A stretch of 64,000 nt of DNA from an uncultured Oscillospiraceae bacterium (GTDB lineage Bacteria; Bacillota; Clostridia; Oscillospirales; Acutalibacteraceae): positions 124,001-188,000 of the forward strand of contig CASEMN010000004.1 of the NCBI GenBank assembly GCA_949289045.1, read 5' to 3'. The notes beneath the pieces were generated by a model. It was not told where the DNA came from, did no database searches, and saw only the letters and a list, made by a program, of their open reading frames with translations. Made by a program: the position numbers and the translations under genes. Shown piece after piece: positions 20,485 through 32,200 of this stretch. The stretch's first letter is position 1, and each line of letters begins with the position of its first letter.

Positions 20485-20809
20485 TTTGTACACCTCCGTA
20501 TTTGACTTTGACATTTTTCGGATAATCTTCTTCGAGGCTTTTTAAATGAAGCTCCAGTCCGTCAGTTAAGGTTTTAGCTTTTAAAGCCTCGGTTTTCGTT
20601 CTGAAAACCAGCCTTAAAAATCCGTCTCTTACCTCAACTTCAGGGTTAAGCTTTAACACATCGGTTATTGTATTAGCTGTAAGGTACACTGCGGAAGAAA
20701 CAGCTGCACAGACTATATCAGTCCCCGCTTCGCTCATTCCCGAATGACCTTTAACACAAAAACCTGCCGTAATCTTATCGGAACCCTTAAAAAACTCGAC
20801 GATTATCAT
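20477..20809 (-). CDS. prp: Ribosomal-processing cysteine protease Prp
   Basis: 110 residues. The catalytic His is in VKGHSGM (about 21) and the Cys in DIVCAAVS (about 34), the two residues that define Prp (DUF464). It cleaves the N-terminal extension from L27. It is encoded between rplU and rpmA, the conserved arrangement, and is 3 bases from rplU. Confidence 0.95.
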   Translation of the reverse strand: MIIVEFFKGSDKITAGFCVKGHSGMSEAGTDIVCAAVSSAVYLTANTITDVLKLNPEVEVRDGFLRLVFRTKTEALKAKTLTDGLELHLKSLEEDYPKNVKVKYGGVQNA

Positions 20810-20812
20810 AGG

Positions 20813-21124
20813 TTACGCATTGATGGCTGAAATTTCAACCTTAGTGTAAGGCTGTCTGTGGCCCATCTTGCGCTTTTCGTTCTTCTTTGACTTGTAAGTG
20901 AAAACGGTGATCTTCTTACCCTTACCGTTCTTCACTGCCTTAGCGGTAACAGTTGCGCCCTCAACATAGGGTGCGCCAACCTTGATGCCGTCCTCGGCGC
21001 CCACTGCGATAACCTTGTCAAAGGTGATCTCGGAGCCTGCTTCAACGTCAAGCTTCTCGATGAAAACTGTGTTGCCAGCTTCAACCTTGTACTGCTTGCC
21101 GCCGGTTTCGATAATTGCGTACAT
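20813..21124 (-). CDS. rplU: 50S ribosomal protein L21
   Basis: 103 residues, full length. It starts [17 protein letters not shown] and ends [18 protein letters not shown], both diagnostic of L21. First gene of the rplU-prp-rpmA operon, preceded by a consensus promoter and an approximately 90-base leader. Confidence 0.98.
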   Translation of the reverse strand: MYAIIETGGKQYKVEAGNTVFIEKLDVEAGSEITFDKVIAVGAEDGIKVGAPYVEGATVTAKAVKNGKGKKITVFTYKSKKNEKRKMGHRQPYTKVEISAINA

Positions 21125-21212
21125 TTGACTAACCTGCCTTATTATAGACTCGCTACCTCCGGGCGGGAAAACCGCTTTTTGTGCATAAAAACACAGCCCG
21201 GGATATGCGGCA
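21125..21212 (-). ncRNA. rplU leader, possible L21 autoregulatory element
   Basis: The leader between promoter and rplU is about 90 bases and GC-rich, with complementary blocks (CCCGGG and CCCGCCCGG segments, and GCGG/CCGC). L21 leaders of this size and position are a known Firmicutes cis-element. I did not confirm the consensus fold, so the assignment rests mainly on position. Confidence 0.45.
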
Positions 21213-21218
21213 AAGCTG

Positions 21219-21247
21219 ATTATACCATTGTATTGAGCTTATGTCAA
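21219..21247 (-). promoter_or_regulatory. SigA promoter of rplU-prp-rpmA
   Basis: Minus strand TTGACA (21242-21247), 17-bp spacer, TATAAT (21219-21224): full consensus. The -35 overlaps the end of the PspC-domain gene. Confidence 0.93.
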
Positions 21248-21498
21248 CCGTTAAATTGATCGTTATTGTCGGCGCCGGGATGATAACCGGAATTATCTAC
21301 CAGAGGCTCTTCGGGAATTACAAGCATAAGGATTACATAGAGGATAATTCCGGGAAAAGCAGTAGTAAAAAGAGAAAGGACTATATAAATAATTCTTATA
21401 ATGGTAGGGTCAATGCCGAAAAACTTGCCAAGGCCTCCGCAGACGCCTGCAAGCATTTTTGCATCACGGGATCTGTAAAGTTTCTTTTCTGTATTCAT
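21244..21498 (-). CDS. PspC domain membrane protein
   Basis: 84 residues. KKLYRSRDAKMLAGVCGGLGKFFGIDP followed by one or two hydrophobic helices (about 33-65) is the PspC domain. PspC proteins take part in envelope-stress sensing at the inner membrane. The tail is polar and Asn/Asp-rich. It follows folD by 23 bases. Stand-alone short PspC proteins are common in Clostridia, and no pspA is visible nearby. Confidence 0.92.
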   Translation of the reverse strand: MNTEKKLYRSRDAKMLAGVCGGLGKFFGIDPTIIRIIYIVLSLFTTAFPGIILYVILMLVIPEEPLVDNSGYHPGADNNDQFNG

Positions 21499-21521
21499 TG
21501 TTGACTCCTTGATTTATGTAT

Positions 21522-22382
21522 TTATTTAAGTTTATTGGCGTTCTGGATTTTAGCTGCTGTAAGGGTATTCTCCATAAGCATTGCTATTGTCATGGGACCT
21601 ACTCCGCCGGGAACCGGAGTAATTGCGCCTGCTGTTTTTTCAGCGGATTCAAAATCAACGTCTCCGCAGAGCTTTCCGTTCTCATCACGGTTCATTCCTA
21701 CATCTATTACAACTGCGCCGGGCTTTATCATATCACCTGTGATGAACTTTGCACGTCCAACAGCAGCCACAAGTATATCAGCCTGCTTTGTGATTTCAGA
21801 AAGGTTTACGGTTTTTGAGTGGCAAATTGTCACAGTAGCGTTTTTATGGAGAAGCAGCATGGCCATGGGCTTACCCACAATATTGCTTCTGCCCACTACG
21901 ACACAGTTTTTGCCCTCAGGGTCAACGCCTGCTGATTTAATAAGCTCCATGACACCGGCAGGAGTGCAGGGAAGAAAAGCGTAATCGCCTATCATGATCT
22001 TGCCAACATTTACCGGATGGAAAGCGTCAACGTCCTTTATGGGATCGATTGCATTTATAACAATATCGGAATTAAGATGGGACGGCAGAGGAAGCTGGCA
22101 GAGAATTCCGCTTATTTCCTTTTTGCCGTTAAGCTCTTTTACAAGGTTTAAAAGTTCTTCCTGTGTTGTCTCAGCAGGAAGAGCGTATTTTTCAGAATAC
22201 ATTCCTGTTTCGGCACAGGCTTTCTCCTTATTTCTTACATAAACCTGTGAAGCTGAATCATCGCCCACAATTATAACTGCAAGACCGGGAGTAACTCCTT
22301 TCTCTTTAAGAGCCGCAACTTCATCGGCAACTCTTGCCTTTACCTGGGCGGAAACCTTCTTTCCGTCAATTATCTGTGCCAT
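21522..22382 (-). CDS. folD: Bifunctional methylenetetrahydrofolate dehydrogenase/cyclohydrolase
   Basis: 286 residues. Key motifs are [13 protein letters not shown] (catalytic Lys/Tyr region), [29 protein letters not shown] (NADP binding) and the C-terminal [10 protein letters not shown]. It interconverts methylene-, methenyl- and formyl-tetrahydrofolate in the cytoplasm. I chose the ATG at 22382 because GAGGAGG lies upstream and FolD normally begins MAQIIDGK. The start lies inside the end of lgt (17-base overlap). Confidence 0.97.
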   Translation of the reverse strand: MAQIIDGKKVSAQVKARVADEVAALKEKGVTPGLAVIIVGDDSASQVYVRNKEKACAETGMYSEKYALPAETTQEELLNLVKELNGKKEISGILCQLPLPSHLNSDIVINAIDPIKDVDAFHPVNVGKIMIGDYAFLPCTPAGVMELIKSAGVDPEGKNCVVVGRSNIVGKPMAMLLLHKNATVTICHSKTVNLSEITKQADILVAAVGRAKFITGDMIKPGAVVIDVGMNRDENGKLCGDVDFESAEKTAGAITPVPGGVGPMTIAMLMENTLTAAKIQNANKLK

Positions 22383-23412
22383 TTTCTTTTTCCTCCTCTT
22401 TGCTGTATCCCGATTCATCACTCTGAACAGACACTCCAGCATTGGGCATAAAGGGAGCTGTTTCGCCTTTCTTTACCATCTCAACCCTTTTGCCGTCTTT
22501 GTCAAAGTAATAATCTACGCCCTCAATGGGTTTCGGACTCTTCTTATATTTTCTCAGAAGCACTATAAGAGCTATTGCACATACCAAAGCCAAAACTCCG
22601 GAAAGCACCTGAGATACTCTCAGAGTAGTACCGGCAATATAAAGGCTGTCGGTTCTCATACCTTCAACTACCATTCTTTCAAGACCGTACCAAACTCCGT
22701 ATGTGAGCATAATCTGACCGCTGAATTTGCGGTGGTGCTCACATATGTAGTAGAGCACAAAGAAACCGAGGATACACCAGATTGATTCATAAAGGAAAGT
22801 GGGATGCACAGGCACATTGGGATCCATTGTAATACCGTTGGCGGCAAATTCACCCTGATGACTGTTAATATAATCAACAACCTTTTCGCTGGTCATTCCC
22901 CAGGGAAGAGTGGTATTTGTACCGAAGGCTTCCTGATTCATAAAGTTGCCCCAGCGTCCTATACCCTGTCCTATAAGGAAGCTCATTGCAGCCATATCTG
23001 CAAGATTGAAGAAATTGAGCTTATTGAAGCGGCAGACGATAAAGGCAACGATTATGGCTCCTATGAGTCCGCCGTAAATGGCAAGTCCGCCGTGCCAGAT
23101 TTTAAATATTTCCGACGGGTGTGCAGCGTAATAATCCCACTCAAAGACAACGTAATAAAGTCTTGCGCCGATTATTCCGCCGAAAGTGCCGAAAATGAGT
23201 ATATCAAGCATTTTGTCAATGCTCATTTTCCACTTAAAAGCCATACGTCCGCCGAAAAGCACTGCAAGGGCAAAGCCAAAGGCGATTATCACGCCGTAAA
23301 ATTTAATTGATACCTCAGTGCCTACAAAGGGAAGTGTAAATTCAGCCGCGACCGACGGAATATCAAAGCTCCAGCCGAGACCCGGAAAATACACTGTTGT
23401 AAAATCACTCAT
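22366..23412 (-). CDS. lgt: Prolipoprotein diacylglyceryl transferase
   Basis: 348 residues with about seven membrane helices. The Lgt signature [17 protein letters not shown] (about 145-161) contains the essential Arg, Asn and Glu, and [13 protein letters not shown] holds another catalytic region. It transfers diacylglycerol to the lipobox Cys of prolipoproteins. The protein is longer than usual (typically 260-290) because of a charged cytoplasmic tail of about 70 residues rich in Glu, Lys and Asp. Confidence 0.96.
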   Translation of the reverse strand: MSDFTTVYFPGLGWSFDIPSVAAEFTLPFVGTEVSIKFYGVIIAFGFALAVLFGGRMAFKWKMSIDKMLDILIFGTFGGIIGARLYYVVFEWDYYAAHPSEIFKIWHGGLAIYGGLIGAIIVAFIVCRFNKLNFFNLADMAAMSFLIGQGIGRWGNFMNQEAFGTNTTLPWGMTSEKVVDYINSHQGEFAANGITMDPNVPVHPTFLYESIWCILGFFVLYYICEHHRKFSGQIMLTYGVWYGLERMVVEGMRTDSLYIAGTTLRVSQVLSGVLALVCAIALIVLLRKYKKSPKPIEGVDYYFDKDGKRVEMVKKGETAPFMPNAGVSVQSDESGYSKEEEKENGTDN

Positions 23413-23452
23413 AAATTATCTCCCTGCTGATTTATTATTTATGTACCCCCGG

Positions 23453-24730
23453 TCAATTATTGGGAAGAATGACCGAAAGGGAGTAAAGGGACGGATCAAA
23501 GCTCTCTGAAAGGACTTTTTCCACATCCTCTTTTTTCATATCACGAAGTATACGCACAGTGTCAAAAATTGAGCTGCCAAGAAAATGAGCTGCCACAAAT
23601 CCATTTGCAAGCTCATCTATATCATTAAAGCCCATTATCTCTCTGCCGTACATTTTGCGTCTTACAGTTTCAAAATCCTCGTCGCTTATTCCCTTTTCTT
23701 TAAGTGAAGCGATTTCGGCTTTAATTTCCTCTGCTACCTCTTTGGGATTTGCCGACTCTCCGGAGAACAGGCTTGCAGAATAGCCATAGCCTGCGAAATA
23801 CTCGGTTCCGAAAGAGGAGTTAATAAGTCCTTTATCAAAAAGACGCTTATATAAAGGTGAAGTTTTACCTGCGATTATCTGAAGCAGCACCGACATTTTG
23901 AGCCTGTGGTCAAGGGGACGCTGCATTTCGGGATAATTTTCCTTGCTGCCAAGCATAAACAGCGGAACGGAAACGGCAAGTTTCTGCTCGATATAATCAG
24001 CTGCCACCTCATAGGGCTCGTCGTGAGGCATTTTTTCAACTGTTACATCCTCACTCTTTTTGAGCATCTTATCGGCAGTTTTAAGAACCTGCTCAGGTGT
24101 GATATTTCCCACAACTGCAAGAACCATGTTTTTAAGATTATAAAAGGTATTATAGCAGCGGTAGAGCATATCCGCATCAATCTGAGCAATTGACTCCTGA
24201 GTTCCGGCAATATCGATTCTTACAGGATGATTTTTATACATGGCTCTGAGGCAGTTAAATTCAACCTGCCAGCTGGGCTCGTCCTGATACATCCTTATTT
24301 CCTGACCGATTATGCCCTGCTCTTTATCCACTGTTTCCTTTGTGAAATAAGGTGACTGAACAAAGTCCAGAAGAATTTCAAGGGATGCGTCAAAATCTCC
24401 CGAACAGGAGAACAGATAGCAGGTCTGGTCAAAGGAAGTATAAGCGTTTGCACTGGCTCCGGTCTTTGCATATCTTGCAAAAGCGTCCAGCTCCTCGCTT
24501 TCAAAAAGCTTATGCTCCAAAAAGTGAGCGGTTCCCTCAGGAATCTCTACAAAATCCTTTTCGTCGCTTCTCTTAAAGCCTGTATCCGTAGAGCCGTAAC
24601 GTGTTCCGAAAACTGCATATGCCGAAGAATAGTTCTCCTTTGGCATTACATAAATCTGAAGTCCTGTGGGGTGCTTTATTGAATAATAGGTTTCACCCAG
24701 TTTTTCTGATGTTATTTTTTCAATATTCAT
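23453..24730 (-). CDS. M16 family zinc metallopeptidase, YmfH-like
   Basis: 425 residues. The inverted zinc motif HFLEH is intact (GTAHFLEHKLF, about 70-74), with a downstream Glu in the EQGIIGQEI helix. This makes it the catalytic half of a two-subunit M16 peptidase. It overlaps the preceding gene by four bases. Homologues in Bacillus (YmfF/YmfH) are associated with modification of elongation factor P; whether that holds here is inferred from the paired arrangement. Confidence 0.92.
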   Translation of the reverse strand: MNIEKITSEKLGETYYSIKHPTGLQIYVMPKENYSSAYAVFGTRYGSTDTGFKRSDEKDFVEIPEGTAHFLEHKLFESEELDAFARYAKTGASANAYTSFDQTCYLFSCSGDFDASLEILLDFVQSPYFTKETVDKEQGIIGQEIRMYQDEPSWQVEFNCLRAMYKNHPVRIDIAGTQESIAQIDADMLYRCYNTFYNLKNMVLAVVGNITPEQVLKTADKMLKKSEDVTVEKMPHDEPYEVAADYIEQKLAVSVPLFMLGSKENYPEMQRPLDHRLKMSVLLQIIAGKTSPLYKRLFDKGLINSSFGTEYFAGYGYSASLFSGESANPKEVAEEIKAEIASLKEKGISDEDFETVRRKMYGREIMGFNDIDELANGFVAAHFLGSSIFDTVRILRDMKKEDVEKVLSESFDPSLYSLSVILPNN

Positions 24731-26007
24731 TCTTCTGCCTCCCCGGTTCCTTCAAGCATATACACTGTGTCAAGTGTAACTTTATTTGCACAGTTTACTA
24801 CATCCTCACGGGTTACTTCCCTTATCTGAGCGGCAAGATCACCGGGAGTGAGAATTTTCTCTCTGAGCATCTGGTTCATGCACCAGTAATCGTAATCCTC
24901 CGGAGTATCGCCGAATCCGTCAAGGGCATCGGCACAGGCCTTTTTGGAGGCTTCCAGCTCATCATCCTCAAACTGATTGTTCTTTACAATCTCAAACTGC
25001 TCCTTTATGGCAGAAAGAGCTTTATCTTTATTTTCGGTTTCAATTCCGCTCTGTATGAGTAAAATTCCTTTATCACTGTTGAGTCTTGCGGAGCAGTAAT
25101 AGCAAAGGCTCATCTTTTCACGGACATTTGTAAATAATCTCGAATAAGGTCCGCCGCCGAAAACGTCGCACATAATCGAAAATGCTGCACGTTTCTGTGG
25201 ATCATAATCCACTCTCATACCCATTACAAGCTTGCCCTGATTTATAGGCATCTGCTCGGTTACTTCACGAACCTTTTCTGCACTTCTTACAATCTGTGTA
25301 GGAGGAAGCACTGCTTCTGAGCGGTCAACGCCCTCAAGTCGGCGGCTTATTCCGGCGGAAATTTTATCTGCATCGGCTGTACCTACAACGTTAATCTGTA
25401 CAACAGCTTTTTTGAGAAGATTCTGCCATGCTTCATAGAGAGAATCAGGTGTTATTGAAGCTACATCCTCAGCAGTACCAAGGCGGTTAATTCCATAAGC
25501 CTCATTTTCACACATAATCTCTTCACAGCGCTGCTTTGCATAGCTTCGTTTATCGTTAAGCTCGCTTTCGATTTTTTCGAGCATAAGACGCTTTTCCTGT
25601 CCTACATCATGGGGAAGGAATGAACCGTCAACTATATTTGGCTCGAAAATCATATCAAGGAGCAAGTCCATGCAGTTTTCCGTAATGCTTTCATCAGTAA
25701 GTGAAAAGCGGTCGTCAATAGCTGTAAGGCTCAGTCTTAAAACCTGTGCTTCACCTATCTTTGTAACGCTTGCGGAAATAGTAGCTCCGTAAAGATAAGC
25801 AAGACGGCTGCTAAGCTTTGTCATATCGGGATACTTCTTACATGAGCGGTGAAGAAAATAGACAAGCACAGCATATACGCTGGCTGTTTCCTTTTTAAGG
25901 GGAAGAGCCATATTTACGGATATTTTGGCTGTTTTAAATCTCTGAGTAGGCGCCGCACAGAGCCTTACCCCCGGCGCTATCTGACGCATACTTATTATAT
26001 TTTCCAT
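24727..26007 (-). CDS. M16 family peptidase-like protein, YmfF-like, inactive subunit
   Basis: About 426 residues. The M16 fold is recognisable (LPLKKETASVYAVLVYFLHRSC..., VGTADADKISAGI, GGGPYSRLFTNVREK with the Arg/Tyr pair of the C-terminal domain) but the HxxEH zinc site is missing, so it is likely the non-catalytic partner of the following YmfH-like subunit. I chose the ATG at 26007, with AGGG upstream; a GTG at 26088 would add 27 residues. The Arg-rich stretch it adds is not typical of the family. Confidence 0.87.
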   Translation of the reverse strand: MENIISMRQIAPGVRLCAAPTQRFKTAKISVNMALPLKKETASVYAVLVYFLHRSCKKYPDMTKLSSRLAYLYGATISASVTKIGEAQVLRLSLTAIDDRFSLTDESITENCMDLLLDMIFEPNIVDGSFLPHDVGQEKRLMLEKIESELNDKRSYAKQRCEEIMCENEAYGINRLGTAEDVASITPDSLYEAWQNLLKKAVVQINVVGTADADKISAGISRRLEGVDRSEAVLPPTQIVRSAEKVREVTEQMPINQGKLVMGMRVDYDPQKRAAFSIMCDVFGGGPYSRLFTNVREKMSLCYYCSARLNSDKGILLIQSGIETENKDKALSAIKEQFEIVKNNQFEDDELEASKKACADALDGFGDTPEDYDYWCMNQMLREKILTPGDLAAQIREVTREDVVNCANKVTLDTVYMLEGTGEAEE

Positions 26008-26239
26008 TACAATTACCCTGCGATACTTAAATGCACAAAGAGCTGTCAAAATTCTTCGTGCTGTATCGTTCCTTTCGGTAAAATTCACACTTTTTCTGCC
26101 GAACGCAAAAACGGACGCAGAAATTTATTATATTATTTTATCACTTAAATAAAGGTTTTTCCACACTATTATAAAGTATTGTAGACCCTGTTAAAAAGCC
26201 CTTTGATTTTTCGTTTAATATCACCATATTTAACTGCCG

Positions 26240-29200
26240 TTATACTGCACCGCCTATTGAGAGCTTTATTTCATGGCGTTTTCCGTCAAGGGGAATTACC
26301 GCTTCACGGGGATTTCCAGCTTCTTTTACAGCTTCAATTTCAATCTGTGTCGTTTCGCAGACCATTCTTATTTTATATCCCTCACCGTTTCCGAAAACAT
26401 TGGGTTTTACGACGATTTTATTTTTTACACGCTTAATCCCCAAAAATTCCAGTGCGGCAGTATAAAGCCATCCTGCGGAACCTGTATAAAGACTCCATCC
26501 TCCTCTGCCCTGCGCCGCCGGATTCGATGAAATATCCCCTGCAAGAAAATAGGGTTCAAGGCGGTAAGCTTCGGCAATTTCGCTTCTCTGGCATCTCGCA
26601 GCAGGATTTATCATCTCAAAAAGGCGATAAGCTCCTCTTATATCCCCCAGTCTTAAAAGAGCCATACAAAGCCAAACTGCACCATGGGTATACTGTCCAC
26701 CGTTCTCTCTTATTCCCTCCGGATAAGCAGCAACATAGCCCGGCTGCTGTCCGTTTCCTGTAAAGGGATTTTCAAAAAGCTTTATTATCTCGTTTTCACT
26801 GTCTGCAAGGATATCCACAGCGTTTTTGACCGCAGATTCTACCCGCTCACCATTTGGCATACCCGAAAATACCGCAAAGGACTGTGGGAGGGAATCAATC
26901 ATACATTCTCCTGTGCCCGTACCCATAGAGTCTCCGTTATCATAAAATGCACGAAGATACCATTTTCCGTTCCAGCAGTGCTCATCCACAGCTTTTTTAA
27001 GTTTTCCCGCTTCTTCTGAAAGAATCTGACAAACTTTTTCATCCCCCAGTTCAAAGGCAACAGGTATAAACTTTTCCATAACCATTGCCGCAAACATGGA
27101 AAGCCACACGCTTTCGCCCTTGCCGCCTGTTCCCACACGGTTATATCCGTCATTCCAGTCGCCGTTTCCTATTAAAATAAGCTCATGGGAACCGAGCTTT
27201 AAAGCCCTTTCAATTGCTCTGAGACAGTGCCCGTAAACGGTGCCTTTTTCGTTTGAAACTTCAGCTCTTATATACCTTTCGTTTTCTCCCTCTTTAAGTT
27301 CTTCACTGCATAGAAATGCTATCTTCTTTTCCAAAAATGAAGTATCTCCTGTTGCCTCAAAGTATTTTGCCGCAGCGTAGGGAAGCCACAGCAAATCATC
27401 CGAGCACCTTGTGCGGACTCCCCTTGTGCCTCCTGAATTTTGAGGCAGTCTGTGCCACCAGTGGAGTACATCCCCCTCCTGAAACTGAACGGCACAGCAG
27501 CGGTATATCTGACGGAGAGTTATTTGAGGTTTAGTTAAAAGCAAGGCAAGGGAATCCTGAAGCTGATCACGGAATCCCCATGCACCGGAGCACTGATAAA
27601 ATCCCGTTCTGCCCATTAATCGGCAGTTTGAAATCTGCATGGGAAGCCATGTGTTTACCATTACGTCAAAAGCTTTATCCCCTGTGCCAACAGAGAGAAA
27701 ACCCTCTCCGCTTTCACCGGTAATATCGGCAGTGGTTATTGTTTCGGCGCTCTTTTCTTCTGCTCCGCAGGACAAAATAAACTTTACTTTATCCTCTCTT
27801 CCCGGAGGCAAAATGAGTTTCTTACCCACAGCTCCGCAGGGGTCTGTGGACACTTTTTGCACGTCCCTTAAACTTAAATCAAAGAATTCATTTCGGTTTC
27901 CCGCAAGACAGATGCTGTCCTTTCCGGCGGTGAGATATGCCGTCGTTCTGATACATTCATTTAATGGATTTCTGAAAAAAAGTCCGTCTTTCCCTTTCTC
28001 GAATTTTACGGCACTTTTAAAATCAGCAGTTCTGCCCATGGAAGGTTCGATATAATAATAAATTTCTCCGCTGAATTCATCACTGCCTGTGTTTTCACAG
28101 AACACCTTAACATATTTTGCAAAGCCTCTGGGTGCCACAGACACTTCCACGGCAAATTTTACGTTTTTATATTTTGACATATACACTGCTTTTTTCGGCA
28201 TATACCGCACACAGGATTCTCTCATAATATCATACATTTTTCCGTCCGCTTTAAGAAAAAGCTTTTCACCGCTGAAATCCCCCAAAGGATTATTGCACCA
28301 TGAAGTAAGCTTATTTTCCCCGGCATTGACTGCCCAGGTAAAACCGAGAGAAGTGTTTGTAACAAGTGTTCCGAAAGACGGATTCGCAAGACAGAGACTC
28401 CATGGGACAACAGGCTTTCCTGTTACGGTAAATGAGTTTTCACAAAAATATCCGTTCTTCACCTCCAGCTCCTTTTCATCTTCAAAGGGTACCCTTTCAA
28501 GGGATGGAAGCAAAGAGGATGCAAAAGATTTCTGCGGTCTGCCGATACGTTCTGCACTGCGTTTCGGAACAATAAATTTTGCCGCTCTTTTAAGGAGATT
28601 CAGAACCTCTGTCGGAGTTTTTTCTCCGTCAATAAGACGCACTCCTCCGCGGCAGGAAAGAATATTTTCAAACCCTGCGTCACGGATGAATTTTTCCGTC
28701 CTTTGAAGAGTTTCGCCCTTTCTGCCTATACATACGGCTGCTATTTCCACGAACAGTGAACAGGTGTAAAGGCTTTTGCAGATTTTAAGGTAAGGAAGAA
28801 GTCTCTCTTCATCGGAGCCATAAAGCTCAATATAAATAATCGGATAATCTCCCGAAATACCAGTCTGCCACATTTCACTGCGCTTTAATGTGTTTTCCTG
28901 TGCCGCCTGTTCATATTCTTTTGAATATCCTGCATTCCAGAGAAGATGGGGAAGCACCTGCAAAGCCAGAACTCCTTCGATACTGCCTGAAACAAAAGGC
29001 GACGCCGCTCCTTTTTCACGGGATACATTTTCTTTTCGCAGTGCGGTAAAAAATCTTTTTGCCTCCTGCTCCTCTTCTGCAGCACACATTGCAGCTTTAA
29101 TCGTAACTTTTCCGTGGGATGGCACCTCCACAGGTACGCTCATGGCACAGCAAACGTCGCCTATGGCGCAGGAAGAGGTGAATTTTTCAGGATCCGGCGG

Positions 29201-32200
29201 AAGTGATTTATTGCCAAGAGGTCTTTTCAGCACCTTTTCCCTTGAAGTTTCAAAGGAAAATTTTTCCTGTCCCAAAAGGCCGGCGGCAAGGTAGAGGAGC
29301 TGTCCGCTTTCACGGCTGCGTTTTCTGAAAACAAGCACACCTGAATCCTCACGATAATGAGCTGTAGTAAAGAGCTTTGCAAAGGCCGGATGAGAACGCA
29401 CCTCACTGTGAGGAGCCAATACAGGTTCAAAGTAAATTACCACTTCACCTTTAAGCTTATGCCTGCCGGAATTTTTCACCGTATAGCTTCTTATTTCTCC
29501 CGGTATCAATTTGTGCACATAGGTTTCCGCTGTAAGCTCCGTTTCACCTTTAACGGAGACAAACTTTGCATAGGTGCTGCTGAATTCACCGGAAAAGCTC
29601 TGAGGATTTTCATATCCGGGAGCATATGTGAAGCTCTGAGCACTGTCTCCCTGACAGAAAAAGGCGAGTACTCCAGACGGTGCATTTCGTAAATCTTCAC
29701 TTCTCATTGTAACATCGGCACCGGTATATAATGAAAAACCGTTTCCGCAAGAGGTTACAACGCTCGTCCAGTCTCCGTTTGTATAAAGAGCTACATCGGG
29801 GCTGTCGGGATTCGGCTCAGAGAAAAATCCCGTAGCTTCGTGAATGGTATCGGGCTTTACGGGAGGATTATCCTTTTGGACGTCCTCAAAAACAGTGGAT
29901 GCATCGGAAATCTTTTCTTCAAGGAGCGATTTTGCACTTTCCATTTTTTCATCCTCCATAAATCTTTTCTGCATTATGCCGTCAAAAAGAGCATTTGCAC
30001 AGCTTAAAATACTCATTCCCACATGATGCGCCATAAAGCTTCGCACCACTGCCATACCTCTTGAATCTGTTCTCGAGAGAGTGAAATCCACTGCCTCATA
30101 AAATCCACAGCTGCCGCAAAGCCCCAGTTCTTCAAGTTTTAGTAGGTTTTCCATTGCTCCCTGTGTATCAAAGGGAAGAACCAAAAATGTGGAGTAAGGT
30201 GATATAACAGTTTCTTTATCGGTGCTTCGCTTAAGGGCAAGATTTTCCGCTCCGTGGGCTTTGTACTGATAATTGAGTCCGCTGTCAAAAGCGTAATATC
30301 CGCTTTCGCTCATGCCAAAGGGAACCCCGGCCTTTTCAGCCTGCTTTTTCTGCATTTTAAGACAGAACCCCAGCGCCTCTTCAATAAGCGAATTGCGGTA
30401 CACAGGCAAAAGTATATGGGGCATATAATATTCAAACATTGTGCCAGTCCAGGAAACGGGGCCGGAATATCTGCCGCACCTGAGCGCCGTTCTGTTTAAA
30501 GCTCCCCAGTGCTTTTCGGGAGCCTGACCTGTGGCTACGGCAAAATAGCTGGTCATTCTCGCTTCACTCATAAGCAGATCATAACAGGAAGGTGTCAAAG
30601 CGTTATCCTCAATACTGAAACCGATATGAAAAAGATTTTTCCTTTCATTATATAAAAAGGACAAATCCGTTTCGTCTATTATTTTCTGGAGCCGCTCTGC
30701 AAGTTCTCCGAGAGGCTGGAGCTCACCTTTAAGCTTTAAAAGTCCTGATTTAAGGGAAGTGATACAGCAGAGAAAATTTCCGCTGTCAACGCTTGAAACA
30801 TATACCGGTTCAATAGGCTCTAAAGTCTGGGTGCTGTACCAGTTAAATAAATTCCCCCTGTATTTCGGAAGCTTTTCTACGCTGTCAAGGATATTTTTTA
30901 ATCTTTTGTAAAGTCCCTCGCTGTCAATAAAGCCCATATCCTTTGCCGCAAGGAGACTTAGCATCATCATGCCTATATTGGTGGGAGAAGTCCTCCTTGC
31001 AACGGCAAATACAGGCGAGTGCTGTACGTTATCGGGAGGAAGAAAATGCTCGCTTTCTCCTGCATATTTTTCATAATACTTCCACATTGCCGCACAGTAG
31101 GAAATAATCTTTTCCCTTTCACGGGGAGTGAGTTCCTTTTTAGAGGTTTTAACTTTTCTTTCGGAAATCGGTTCATAAATAACGGGAGCAAGAAAGAAAA
31201 ACAAACCGGCAAGCTTACCGATAATCCCCGGCGTTAAAAGAAGAATCAAAGCAAAAATGAGAGAGGGCAAAAATCTTTTTATGCTTTTTGCACCGTTTTT
31301 TTCGCTGTCCGCAGCAGTTACCCACTGCAAAAGATGACGTCTTGATACAAAGGTTCTCCAAAGGGCTTTTACGGCTGCATCTGCGGCAACAAATGCGTTT
31401 TGCGGAATAAGGATACAGGAAACCAAAGCACGCATTAAACCCATACGGATTTCCGAAGACCCTACGGAGCATCTTTTATGGGTAAAAACAGAAAAGCCTT
31501 TTTTCCACACTGCCTGAATCGCAGAAAAAATTTCTCCGGAACATACGGAAAGAAAAGCTGCCGCAATAAGCAAGGCTCCCAAAAGAGGAGAAAAAAAGCC
31601 GGCAGCAAAAATCAGAACAGAGGCAAAAAGAGGAATAAGGCTTCTTCTGAGATTATCGAAGAGCTTATATTTTGAAAGTGCATTAAGGGGATTTTTATAC
31701 CTTTCCCCTTTAAGAAACGTGTTTTTAAAAATCCAGATAATATTCTGCCAGTCGCCTCTTATCCACCTGTGGCTGCGGCTTAAATATGACTGCACTGTTG
31801 CGGGAAAAGAGTCCGTCACCCACGCACCAGGTACGAGGGCTGCACGAAGAAATCCCCCTTCCAAAATATCGTGGCTGAGGACCTGCTCTTTGGGAAAGGC
31901 TTTCGGCATAAGCTGATAAAAAGCGTCTGCATCAATAAGCCCTTTACCTGAAAAAATCCCCTCTCCGAACATGTTCATATAAAATTCCCATGTACCGGCA
32001 TCATAGGATGAAACTCCCGCCGCTCCTGCCATAACAAGAGAAAAACGGCTTTTTTCAGCCGACGAAAGCTCCGCAGCGGCACTGGGTACAAAAATACCGT
32101 AGCCTTTTTCCACTTTTCCACCGGAAATCTCACATTTATTTAAAGGATGCATTGCCGCTCCCACAAGCCTCAAAAGAGTATTCATGGGCATTTTTGTATC

